A DNA stretch of 64,000 bases. Source: Desmodesmus armatus (Eukaryota; Chlorophyta; Chlorophyceae; Sphaeropleales; Scenedesmaceae). The notes below the pieces were generated by a model. That model was not told the origin of the DNA. It searched no databases and saw nothing but the letters and a program-made list of their open reading frames with translations. Positions 1 to 10,451 of this stretch are shown here, one piece after another (position 1 is the stretch's first letter; each line of letters starts with the position of its first letter). The position numbers and the translations under genes are program-made. The stretch lies in NCBI GenBank assembly GCA_007449985.2, contig VIIQ02000649.1, positions 62,001-126,000 on the forward strand. Reading direction: 5' to 3'.

Positions 1-1125
1 TGTGCCCCCATCCCACCCCCTGCCCCACATTTGCCTGTCCTGTCCTGTATAGCTGTTACTGCACTGCTGCAACTGCAATGGTAACAGTAACTGTACATGT
101 AACTGCAACAGCCAGCTGGTCTTTCCTGTCCACCTACCTGCCACTAGTTCAGGCCGCTGCAGCAGCTGCTGTGCCAGGCATATGGCAGAGGGCCATGCCC
201 TGCACCAGTAGGGGTCCCTGTCCAGGCCCTGGGCGATGTAGTAGTCCAGCACAGCATCGACATCCATAGGGGATATCAGCCGCAACACCCTGCAGGAAGA
301 GTAAAAGAAAAAAACAGTCGGGGGTGGTGATGGTGGTGGTGGTAATAAGGGCACTTGCATAGGGATGGGCTGGTGTACCCAAGGGGTCCACCACAAACCT
401 GGGCCAGGGGGGGGGGGGGGGGCGCACGGCCTATTTTTGCACGGGGGGAGGGGCTGATCGAGAAACGAGCCTAAATCATCAAGGGGGGAGGGGTTCAGAG
501 GCCGTCCATAGGGGGAAACAGCAGTACCTAACAACAGCCTAACTCCGACACGGGGGGAGGGGTCTGTGCGCCAAACAGCCTAAAATAGACACAGGGGGAG
601 GGGTAGGAGCAAATTTGGCGCCCCCCCCCCCCCCCCTGGTCTTAGGTTTGTGGTGGACCCCCAACGACGCTGGTGGTACCCAACTGCCCAACTACCTTCA
701 CTTGACTAGAAGATATGATGCTAAATTGTTCAGGCATACACACACTGCTGAACGTGGAAAAGGAAGATGATACGGTATGACACTTGCAGCAATACAGGCT
801 GGCATCCTGTCCAAGCCCACCTGCCTGCCACACTGTAAGCCTGCTCATGGAGCTGCAGCCCGGGTCCAACGGTCAGGTCTAACGGCCTTCCACCCTCTGC
901 AGAGCTTGATGTGACATTACTGCCGTCTGCAGCCCGGCAAGGCTCCAACCGTCCAAGCCTGCTACTGCTGCTACTGCTGTCTGCTACTGCTGCGGAAGTT
1001 TGCGAGAGCTGGGAGGAAACGCAGCTTGAAGAGAGTGATAGCCTGTTGAAAATTAAACATTTTCGACTTGTGAGGAGTGCTGCTGTCGGCAGAGCCGTAT
1101 GGGCCAGGCAACGCATCAGATGCAA
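1..1125 (-). CDS. SAM-dependent methyltransferase, plastid-targeted-looking, N-terminal part (cut by window edge)
   Basis: Two minus-strand exons join in phase: 1125-821 and 289-138. The gene then continues left of the window. Exon 1 starts at an ATG at 1125 (a second lies at 1116) and encodes a Ser/Ala/Arg-rich, acid-poor leader that looks like a chloroplast transit peptide. It ends with HEQAYSVAGR at a GTGGGC donor. Exon 2 continues VLRLISPMDVDAV and DRDPYWCRAWPSA, then LAQQLLQRPELV. A Pro-Tyr-Trp...Trp-Pro-Ser/Gly-Ala block just before the SAM motif is typical of the small class I methyltransferases of the METTL/FAM86 type that often modify proteins. The SAM-binding glycine motif itself would lie in the missing exons. 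The intron 290-820 holds a foldback element. Identity as a methyltransferase is inference from this block; the substrate is unknown. Confidence 0.55.
383..661. mobile_element. Non-autonomous foldback/MITE-like DNA element, 279 bp
   Basis: Perfect 18-bp terminal inverted repeats (ggggtccaccacaaacct at 383-400 and its complement at 644-661) are followed internally by complementary poly-G and poly-C runs. The element is flanked by CAA on both sides (380-382 and 662-664), a candidate 3-bp target-site duplication. Inside are four short direct repeats built on cggggggagggg. There is no coding capacity. It sits in the intron of the left-edge methyltransferase gene. Confidence 0.65.
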
Positions 1126-1280
1126 GTGTACAGCAATCCGAGTTCAGCACAGCAGCAGCTTCGTTGCGTATTCAAACAGTATGAAGGAGCTGCTGCCAAT
1201 CACATCCATGTGTCAAGCTGCACACAGTCACGGTTGCCAGGCCTGCCTTTTTTTGAACCAAACCAGCTGTGAATTAAGTG

Positions 1281-1615
1281 TGCGAGACAGTGCCCGGAAC
1301 CGGGGAGGTAGCAAGATTTCCTGTGGAGACACTGGGAACACACAAAGATGGGAACACAGAACACAATGTAACTAGCACTGGGTCCCCCACCGCCACCCCA
1401 GGCAACGAAAGCCTAACAAAGCAACCTCACAGTACAATAGAAGGCGTCCAGACCAAAGCTGTGAGTCCAGCAGCCCCATCAAGCCTAGTAGGATTACCTG
1501 CAAGCAGCACCACCACCGCGCAGCCAGCGTCAGGAACAGCCCACCAGGATGCCAGGAAGGAACATGTAGGCACAAGGGGGGAGGGTGGGGGTCCTCCCCC
1601 ACCCCCAGCGTAGGC
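1281..1615 (+). repeat. Dispersed repeat, long copy 1
   Basis: About 335 bp, nearly identical to 51051-51384 with only a handful of substitutions. The core gagacagtgcccggaaccgg recurs at 1995 and 2254, and in reverse near 28860 and 29065. No open reading frame is shared meaningfully, so it is probably part of a non-autonomous transposon. Confidence 0.7.
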
Positions 1616-1994
1616 TGGCAGCACCAAGTAGGCCGCCACCGTGGGACCTGAACAGGCACAGCAGACAGAAACAACACAGGACAGGCGGGGCACACAAAAA
1701 ACAGACAGCCGGGCGGCAAAGAGCACAAGGCAGAAGAAAAACCACCCTGCCACCCAAAAACTTAGCGCAGCACGGTGTGAAGTTAACCACCAACGGGGCA
1801 AGAAGCCCCGCCATTGCTAAATGGTGGTACTGACACTGCTACAGGAACGCACCGGGCGCAGCCCGAAGAGAGACAGGCTGAAGAGATATGCATATGTGTA
1901 GTGACAGCAGAGGTTTCATGTAAGTGAGTGGGCACAAGGGGAAGAGAGGGTAGGAAGAAGATGCAGGGCGGGCGCCGTGAATTAAGTGTGCGTT

Positions 1995-2275
1995 GTGAGA
2001 CAGTGCCCGGAACCGGGGAGGTAGTGTGATTTCCTGTGTTCCTGTGGAGACACTGGGAACACACAAGGTGTGTGCGTTGTGGTAAGATCACAGAGGCTGA
2101 AGCCGTGCCTGTCAACGAAAAGAAGTGTTCAGTGATGCATATGCATGTGCAGCTGAAGCTAGACGAGTTTCGGGGCCCCCATACCCTTGGCCCACTGTGA
2201 CATGAAGGTGTCTGGCCAGTTGCTGGCCTTCTGCTGTGCTGTTCTGCTGTGCTGTGAGACAGTGCCCGGAACCGG
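1995..2275 (+). repeat. Two fragments of the same dispersed repeat
   Basis: The first fragment (1995 to about 2067) matches the core and the following block ending gggaacacacaa. The second (2254-2275) keeps only the 22-bp core and is embedded in CTGTGCTGTT simple repeats. Confidence 0.6.
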
Positions 2276-3099
2276 CTGTTCTGCTGTGCTGTTCTGCTGT
2301 GCTGAACTAAGTGTGCGTTGATACACATCATGCTGTGCACTTTGTGTGCTGTGCACACATCAAATTCACAATTCATCCACATTCACACATCCTCGCTTGT
2401 TGAACCATCATGCAATTTTCACCACCCCAGCTGCAAACTTGGTCTGTGTTACACGCTCATCCCTCAGCCATGCACTGCTGCACTGCATGCACACAGGCAA
2501 CAAGGTTTGCCCACCGCATGAGGCATGCAGCCAGTGTGGGTGCGGCTGCACATGGGGACTACCACAACACACCCTGATAACCATCAAGAATGAATCAACT
2601 GCAACGCGCATGCTTGAACCTGTCTCAACATTGCACACATCAAGTCCCAACTGACCGCACAATCAGCACTGCATGGCACCTCAGCAATTTGAATGCTGAG
2701 CCTGCATCAACATCAGCCACACAAAACATGTACAGTATGGCACACAGCACACACAATCACAGTCATAAGTTGCCTACTGCACATTGGTCACTCCGCACCC
2801 TCCACACCCCTCAGCAGCTCAAACAGAGTCCAAAGTTAGACTCCGTTTCTCTGTAGCTGCCACCTCCTCTCCACACACACAGAGGGACCCACCTCAGGGT
2901 CATGCTCACAACACAACACACATCGTCTCAACTGCCAAAACGACACTGGTGCATCTGCACCGCACACACTCCGCTCACACCCCCTCCTGTGCGCTCAGCA
3001 CGGTCACTTCACTGTCAGCAGACAGCAAAAACAAGCTCCTGCACAACCGCACCCAGGCGCTAACAGTAGCCGCAACGCGGCGGCTCACATTTCTGCAGC

Positions 3100-3482
3100 T
3101 TACACCTTCTGCAGGTTGCCCAGAATGCTGGAGCCCACGAATGCAGCAATGGCACCAGCACCCAGTGCTGATGCACCAGCAACCTGAGCAGCCACCAGGG
3201 GGGTGCTGTCATCAGGCACCAGGTACACCAGCGCAGCAGCAGCAGCAGCGGCAAACAGGCCGGCGGTGCTCAGCAGGCCGGGGGTGTTCCTGCGGGGGAA
3301 TAGCAGCAGCAGCAGCAGCAGCAGCAGCAGGCAGGGATTTGTCAGTGGGGGGTGCGAGGCTTGGGCTTGCAGGATGAGGGACTCAGACAAAAGGGGCACA
3401 AGGAATACCAGAGCAGCAGCGGCAGCAGCGACGAACAGGCCGGCGGTGCTCAGCAGGCCGGGGGCGTTCCTGCAGGGCGATC

Positions 3483-3515
<33 letters not shown>

Positions 3516-6500
3516 GCAGCAGCACTGGTAGCGAAATGTTGGTGGGGGGTGCAGGGTTGACAAGAGGGTTGCCAAGAAAAATCTACCAGCGCAGTCACAG
3601 CCTTCAACAGCAGCGATGCACAAACGATCAGCAAGTTGACCCAACCTCGACAAAGCCCAATCAAAACCACAACAAGGGCTGCCCAGCTCACTCTCAACCC
3701 TCCCATTCCCTTCCTTCCTCCCCCCCCCCCCCTACCTCCCCTTCCATCTCTCCTCCCCTGATAGACATCCCTAGCATTCCATCAAGCTCCAGCAGCCCCC
3801 CCCCCCTACACACCCTCTGTCACCCCCCCCCCCCAAAAACACACTTGTTAACTGGGGTTGAGCAGGCCCCCCTCACTTGCTGATAGAGAATAGGGGGGGG
3901 GGAGTGTGGGTGAGACAGCGGGCCTGCTCAGCATCATCACCCACACCTGAGTGGTGAGTCAGGATAAGCGTTCCCACTGCCTCACCCCCAGCCTCTTACC
4001 CCTCACACTGTCCGCCATAGCAGGCACAATCAACACCATCACCATCAACAATCAGCAGGCAGATTCTATCCCAACAAGCCAAGGCAAGGACTGCCCAGCT
4101 CACTGATTCCGAACACTCGCCCCTCTCACTCCCTGCTTCCTCCACCCCCCCCCCCCTTTCCAACCCTCCCTCCACCTCCACTTCTCCTCCCCCTGGCTGA
4201 GCCAACCCGCTAATGATCGAACAAACTTCAACAAGCCTTGTTGGAAGAGGGGCCCTCTCCCCAACAACATCTGTCAACAAGCCCCCCCCCCCCCCACACA
4301 CACATGGACAGACATTAGGCGGGCGGAAATGTGGGGTGGGACAGCAGGACTGCTCAGCGTGACCATCCTTGATTCAGATGGCCAGGCTGAGCGCTCCCAC
4401 TGCTGCACCCCCACCCTTACCCCTCACACGGCATGCTCTGACAGGCACAATTACACACCTTCCCCATTACACAATACACAAGCTATCAGCAGGCGGATCC
4501 AAAGCCACCCATACCAAAGCAAGGACTGCTCAGCTCGCTGAACCAAGCACTGCTACCTCCCCCCTCCCTTCTCCCCCCCCCCCCTCCACTCATCCCTCCC
4601 CTGCCTCAGCAGATCAATAGCATTCTACCAAGCTCCAACAAGCCCCCTCTCCCCCGACACCCTCTGTCACCAATCCCCCCCCCTTGTTGACGGGGATTGT
4701 GCGGGCGGAAGTGTAGGTTGTGACAGCGGGACTGCTCAGCCTCATCATCCACACCGCAGGAGTGACAAGGACGAGCACTCCCACTGCCGCACCCCCACCC
4801 TTGCCCCTCACACTGTCCACCCTGGCAGGCTCAACAAAAATTTCACCATGAGGCATCACACGAGCTATCAGCAGGCAGAGCCTATCCCACCCAGCTCAAA
4901 GCTAGTGCTGCCCAGTCACTGATCAAGACCTCTTCTCCCCCCCTCTCCCTTCCTTCCTCCTTGAACCCTCCGCCTGCTCACCCCCAACAACCTCAACCGA
5001 TTTCTCCCTCAATCTCCTCATTAGTTATCCCTCAGAAACCTCAGCCACCTTGCTGGGTCAAACCGCTATCATCAGCTACAGTGAGGCTCCTCTCCTCCAC
5101 ACAAATCCAGTTGTGCCACTACATCTGTACTGGCACTACAAAGTCCTTCGAAATCACCCCTGGCACTTGTCGATTTGGAAGTGGTGTAGGGGGAGTGTGG
5201 GGTGAGACAGCGGTGCTGCTCAGCGACATCGTCCACACCTGGTTGACAATACGCTGAGCACTTCCACTGAGTCACACCACTCACCCCCCCCCCCTGCTCC
5301 CCTGGACTCCTCATCTCTAGTCCCCTCCCCTGATCCCCTGCCTGCCCCCCAACACACATGGTTTCGCTTACTTGTCAGCCATCAGTGCTGAGCCTGACGC
5401 ACACCTTCCCTGCCTTGCTTCGCCACAAGGCTGGTTGACAGGCAAAGCACCCTCCACACCACCCGTCCCAAAGAAAACCAAGCCCTATGCTCACTTGACC
5501 TCACCTAAGGCGCCTACCTTATCTCCCAGCAAGCCCCCCCCCCCAAAAAAAACACACTCCCCCCCCCCCCCCACTCCCACCCATGTGATTGTACCTCCCA
5601 TCCCCCTGGGCACCCCCTGCTCACCAATAGGGCCAAGGACTCCCTCCGTCTCCACATAGGTTGGATCTGTGGAGATGCCAAACACAACTGATATGTATAC
5701 AACCAGCCCCCCCCTAAATGCAGTTCTCCACTCTTTCTCTCACAACTCACTTGTCAGCTATGAGGCTGAGCACTTCCCGCCTTCTCTGCCTTGCTGAGCA
5801 GCCCATTCCCTTCCCCTACACGCCCCCCCTCACCTCACCTCTTTACCCCCCCCCTCTCTGCTCACTTTCCCATTGCTCACGTGTCAGCGATGTGGCTAAG
5901 CACTTGCACCATCTCCACTGAGCCAAACAAGACTGATATGTTTGCAGGCCCCCCCCCCCCACACACACACGAACACACGTGACTGCCCCCCCCCCCCCCA
6001 CACACACAATCGACTTTCCCCCTTTTTCAACTCACTTGTCGGCGATAAGGGTTAGCACTCCTGCCTTCTCTGCCTTGCTGAGCAGCCCACTCTCCTCAAT
6101 CTTGCTGAGTGTCAGGCCACTGGCCTCAAGCTTGGACAGCAGCTTCAGGTCCTCAAGCTTAGACAGCAGACCAAGCTCCTCCATCCTGCAATGTGAGTGC
6201 GAGAGGGGGGGGGGAGGGAGAATGTCAGTAGAAACTCAGTATGAACTTGTCAAGACAACTGAGGGGTTGGTGGGTGGGTGGGGTGATGGGTGGGTAGGGT
6301 GGCAGACAAAGTTCAAGGATGTTGGCGTGCATGTCCTCCAGCTGGAACAGCAGGCCAACTTGCTAAAGCTTGGCTTCCTCAAGCTTGGACAGCAGACTCA
6401 GCTCCTCCATCCTGCAAACTTTTGAAAGGGGATAGGCGGCGGAGGGTGGTGGGTGGGTGGGGTGGGTGGTGTGTGTGTGTGTGTGGGGGGGGGGGGAGAC

Positions 6501-9498
6501 AAAGACATGTATGTCAGTACAGTCCTCAAGCCAGGAGGGGGGAGATACATACAAACATGCCAGTCGTGAAGATGTTCACCTTCATGACCTCCAGCTTGGA
6601 CAGCATACCTACCTCCTCCATCCTGCACATACTTGTGAGGTGACAGAAAGGTGTGTGGGGGGGGGGGGGAGATGCAGACATACATGTCAGTACAACCATC
6701 TACCAATGTGAGAGGAAAGAACGGGGGGGGGGGGGGGGGTAACTCTCAGGCCTGTTTGACACATGTGGTACGACTGCACTAACCCAAACGTCACCGTCTG
6801 CCCTAGTGAAAAGCACCTGCCACACAAAGCATGTGGAAATACAGAAGCCCACCGCCACCATGATTGCTAATTCATCACGTGATAATTCATGATTGATTGC
6901 AACATGAATGTGCAACATGAATGCGCAACCCAGATGTGCAGATGTAGTGCGTGATCCATGAATGCGCAACATGAATGCGCAACCCAGACGTGCAGATGTA
7001 GTGCGTGATCCATGGATGCGCAACATGAATGCGCAACCCAGACGTGCAGATTTAGTGCATGATCCAATGCATGCCCCACACACTCAGTGCGGGGGGGGGG
7101 GGGGGGGGAGTGAGAGAGTAGTGATCTACACACCATGTGTGCCCACATGTCTGGGGGCACATAGCACACCCATTTTGCCACATGCACCCCCAGGCTTGGT
7201 GACATTCATGGTGTGCCTGCACTGACCTCAACATATGTAAGCCCACCCACTGCAATGATGCGCAGTGCATGCTTTGTAGCACCCCAGGTGGCGATCATTT
7301 GCACATCCATGCTGCGAATACCAAAATGGTGTATGCAGGCTTGCATGTCCACATGGTGTATGCGTGTATGCGCATTCCACGTTGCTTCAATTCACAGGTT
7401 GCATCAGCTTTGTGCACCTGATCCAACTTGCGACTTGAAGAAGGGTGGAATGCGCACACCCCTCCACAACTAGCTGGCAGACACAACATGTAGTGTGTGG
7501 TCATATCCATCTTTGTAACGTGGCGAGGAAGGGCGGGACAGGGACAGGGAAAGGGATCAACACATTGCACAACACATGAGCACACATGCCTGCGGGGCAC
7601 ATCAGCATACCATCGCTGACTCGCAATCCGCAGACCTGGGGGCACATGTGCTGTGTGTGCACTACTTTCCATGTGAACCTACTCTCTGCAACAGCGAAGC
7701 TAAACACACCATGTGGGCTTGCATGTGCACCATTGGGGTGGTGGTCGGTATGGGGGTGGGAGGGCGAGGTACACAATATGCAGATTTCTCTATGTCTCTC
7801 TAACAGCATTTGTTCTACTACCTCTTTCGCAGCGTATGTAGAGCATGTAGACACAGGAAATTGGGGGGGGGGGCTACACAGCGTGTGTGCCAGCAGGCCT
7901 AAAAACACACCAAAAAAAATGGGTTGTGTGACACACACAGCCGCGAGGCTGTTTTCTGCACTGCACTCCGTCTGGGCCCTAACCGCAGCAGAGTGGCAGG
8001 GTAATGTGCAACGGCATGGAATGTGAGACGGATGCTGCACTACGCACCATGTGGACCATTATGCCTGCCGGTACACCTCGTCAAGACACCAGGGTGCACG
8101 TGACAGGCCTGCTGGCACATGTGGTGTGTCGTGCGCTGCACTGCTCACCAGATGGATACATCCACACACGCCTTTGCCCTGTCTTGCCGCATCCCCCCCA
8201 CCCCCCCCACCCCCACCACAACCCCACCTCCAAATAGCTGCTGATGCTCCAAGCCCCCCTCCCCCCACAATCAAAATCCATAACTGCTCGTGCTCCAAGC
8301 TCCCCCCCCCCCCCCATGAAAATGAAACAGCACACCCCACCCCCCACCCAGTATACTATGTTGAATAAATCCCCCACCCATCAGCCCTTCAGCATGCTGT
8401 AGGTGTGTCCGGCAACATGCTGTAGGAATGAAGAGCAGGCACACCCATCAAGCATCCCAGCCCCAGCCCCTTTTCCCCCAGCAGCACACACCCTCCTCCT
8501 CTTTCTGCCTCTCCCATATCCATATTCCAACTGTAACACAGCCCCTGCTTCTTTCAAGATTGCCCTCCACCCCTCCAAGCATTACCCCCCCCCCCCACCG
8601 CTCTTGGCACATGTGGTGTGACTGTATGACCCCAGGACTCACCCTCTGCCTTGGCAAAACCCCAGACCCTTCACACCACGCGTGCATGGATGCAGGTCTG
8701 CGTCCGCAATGTCTTTGAGTAACCCTTAAAAATACAAAGTGCACATATCTGGTCGCATGCAATAAGTGATGTACAAGGCATCATGTGCACCCACCCATGT
8801 GGCAAAGGCGAAGGAGCAGGGAAAAAGAGACAGGGGGGGTGGATGCACTCCACACTGCATGAGCCCAAATGCATGAGGGCACAGTGATTGTTGTTGGACC
8901 ACTGCTCTCAGGCCTCAAGGTTCATGCGGTGTAGGTACAACAACCACTCTGTGCCGCGACAAAAAGGGAAAAAAAGCAAATGCAAAGCCCAGTGGCTGCT
9001 CTGCAAGATGTGCGAGGCTACGCTGCAGGAGTAGTAGCTCTCTCACTCTTTCTTGGGCATCGCAGTCTCTCAGCCTGGCCTGGCACATCATCCCTGAGCC
9101 TGCAGCTGACCTCCCGCCAAGTGCCCTATGTGTGCCTCCCCCCCCCCCCCATAGGGTGAGGGCAGGATCATATGCTGACAGCGCAGTGCCCTGACTGTCC
9201 ACAGAAGCACCCCCCTACCCTGCTCCCGCTGCCCCTGCCCTGACCGCTTGCCATCATTGCGAGGCCTGCCCCCCCCCCCCCCCACCCCCCGGATGCCCCC
9301 CCCCAAAACCCACATCCATCACCCCACACACTACCCCCCCCCCCACACAAAAGGCCCAGACCCCTCCCGCCCGGGTCCTGCCCACCTTGCCAGCACTGTG
9401 AGTCCTGTGGCTGTGGATGACTTCTGTGCGGTGGAGGCACGGGCAACAACTGACACACGGCTGCTGCGGGCAGCACGCGCAGGTGCCACAGCACGCTT
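3100..9498 (-). CDS. RIQ1/RIQ2-like DUF1118 thylakoid membrane protein
   Basis: Three minus-strand exons join in phase: 9498-9386, 6185-6036 and 3289-3100 (stop TAA at 3102-3100). The first supported exon encodes an Ala/Arg/Ser-rich chloroplast transit peptide (KRAVAPARAARSSRVSV). The middle exon is a string of leucine-rich modules: MEELGLLSKLE, LKLLSKLE, SKIEESGLLSKAEKAGVLTL. The last exon has NTPGLLSTAGLF, then a hydrophobic segment, YLVPDDSTPLVAAQ, a second hydrophobic segment and the end GNLQKV. This layout (LLSK-E modules, two membrane spans around a PDDS turn) is that of plant DUF1118 proteins such as RIQ1/RIQ2, which affect grana stacking and LHCII organisation. The initiating exon, ending in phase 0 upstream of 9498, was not identified. 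The roughly 2.7-kb last intron is full of degenerate exon copies. The reading frame is intact. Confidence 0.8.
3405..3469 (-). repeat. Truncated duplicate of the RIQ-like terminal exon
   Basis: An acceptor followed by NAPGLLSTAGLF repeats the start of the real terminal exon (3289-3100), then diverges after the Ala run. It lies in the last intron, upstream of the intact exon in transcript order, as expected when a tandem duplication ends inside an exon. Confidence 0.75.
3889..5300. repeat. Four degenerate tandem copies of a roughly 380-480 bp intronic unit
   Basis: A block with a G-run, gtgrgacagc, then ctgctcagc and a C-rich stretch recurs with anchors at about 3929, 4352, 4732 and 5215. It is part of the last intron of the RIQ-like gene. 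Copies differ mainly in homopolymer length and small indels. Confidence 0.65.
5750..5925 (-). repeat. Partial duplicates of the RIQ-like LLSK exon end
   Basis: Around 5750-5800 and 5879-5920 the minus strand repeats the end of the intact exon (KAEKAG...LIADK followed by GTGAG), but with a frame-breaking base or diverged residues (HIADT). They lie downstream of the intact exon, as expected for duplications that begin inside the exon. Confidence 0.6.
6364..6622 (-). repeat. Two degenerate copies of the RIQ-like MEEL exon start
   Basis: Starting at 6622 (MEEVGMLSKLE) and at 6411 (MEELSLLSKLE, then a stop codon), each copy is preceded by TGCAG like the intact exon at 6185. The 6411 copy cannot be coding through its full length. 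The 6622 copy could in principle serve as an alternative exon but diverges quickly. Confidence 0.65.
6900..7075. repeat. Three tandem copies of a roughly 58-bp unit
   Basis: The unit caacatgaatgcgcaaccca plus gtgcagatgtagtgcgtgatc is repeated three times with a few substitutions. It lies in the long first supported intron of the RIQ-like gene. Long unique-sequence spacers are absent, so it is not a CRISPR array. Confidence 0.75.
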
Positions 9499-10451
9499 CT
9501 GCAAGGGGAGAAAGGGGAGAATGCAGGCAAGACAACATGTGGTCAGGTGAAATTAGGGGATGGTAGGCATTGTGTGAAATGCATGAGATGAGGTATCGGA
9601 TGAGTGGTGGACACAAGCGTGAAGTGGGTGTAACTGCGACAGGTCAGGGCCCTGGATCGCATGTGTGGTGGTGGGACCCACACCGTGCTGGCCAGTCACA
9701 AACCAAAACTTGAAGTTGGAAAAAAATTCATGCCCTGTTGCAGCCGCTGGAGCATGCTAGAGATTGAGAGGCAACTAGCACACAGACCACGCTTTCCCCA
9801 GGGTGGTGGATACAACTGCATGTGGACCCCCACTATCCAAGCCTGCGCTGCTACTAACGGTACATTATGATCCACAAAAATTGCATCAAATTCAACGTGC
9901 GAGCAGCTTGTGGACACACGAAGTGCAACCGTGTCGCTGATTCGCTTTGGAAGACCCTTTGCATCACTCGCTGGCTCCAGCATGCAATTGAGCCACACCG
10001 TCAATATCCTACGAGACAAAAAAACAATCCTGACCCACCTGGAAAGATGCCAGGGCCATGTTTGTGTGGCTGGGGGTGGAGCTGAGCTGAGTGACAGAAA
10101 GGGAGGGATGGGCTGCAATTGCAGGGTGGCAGGAGTACAGGAGCTTGAAGGTAGCGTGAGGAATGGATTCCCAGGCCATATCCCTGGCTACATTCGCTAA
10201 TGACCTAACGCGCTGTCGGAATAACAGGGCGAATGTGGCTCACCATCTGCTTCGGGACAGAAACCACGCCAGACACTTGGAAAACGTTGCTTTTGCAACT
10301 GAGCGTCTGAAGGGTCGACAGCTTCTCATGATGTAGCATATCGGTGTTCCAAGATCACTCCTCCAGATCACAGCTGAATTCACGGCCAGATACCGCCATG
10401 CAACTCCTGCCTTAATCAACCGTCTCTTAAAGTATCAGTATACTGATCAAA
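9499..10451. promoter_or_regulatory. Divergent upstream region shared by the RIQ-like and alpha-mannosidase genes
   Basis: This roughly 950-bp interval separates the first supported exon of the minus-strand RIQ-like gene from the plus-strand mannosidase ATG at 10452. It must contain the unidentified first exon of the RIQ-like gene and at least the mannosidase promoter. I see no clear TATA box or other defined element. Confidence 0.4.

Larger units (their letters stand above)
1126..3099. other. Intergenic region, repeat-rich, no supported gene
   Basis: It holds a long copy (1281-1615) and fragments (1995-2275) of a dispersed repeat, CTGTG-type simple repeats and AC-rich low-complexity sequence. 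The longer open frames cross the dispersed repeats and show no recognisable domain. The right half probably includes the 3' untranslated region of the RIQ-like gene. Confidence 0.5.

Noticed and set aside
1783..2382. 199-codon minus-strand open frame
   Set aside because: It is built from dispersed-repeat fragments and CTGTG simple repeats. No domain or splice support.
3950..5300. Possible real exons in the 380-480 bp tandem units
   Set aside because: The flanking exons 6185-6036 and 3289-3100 join perfectly in phase and in protein sequence, leaving no room for extra exons.
6900..7075. Possible CRISPR array
   Set aside because: The whole 58-bp unit repeats, with no unique spacers of constant length. 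The setting is a eukaryotic intron.
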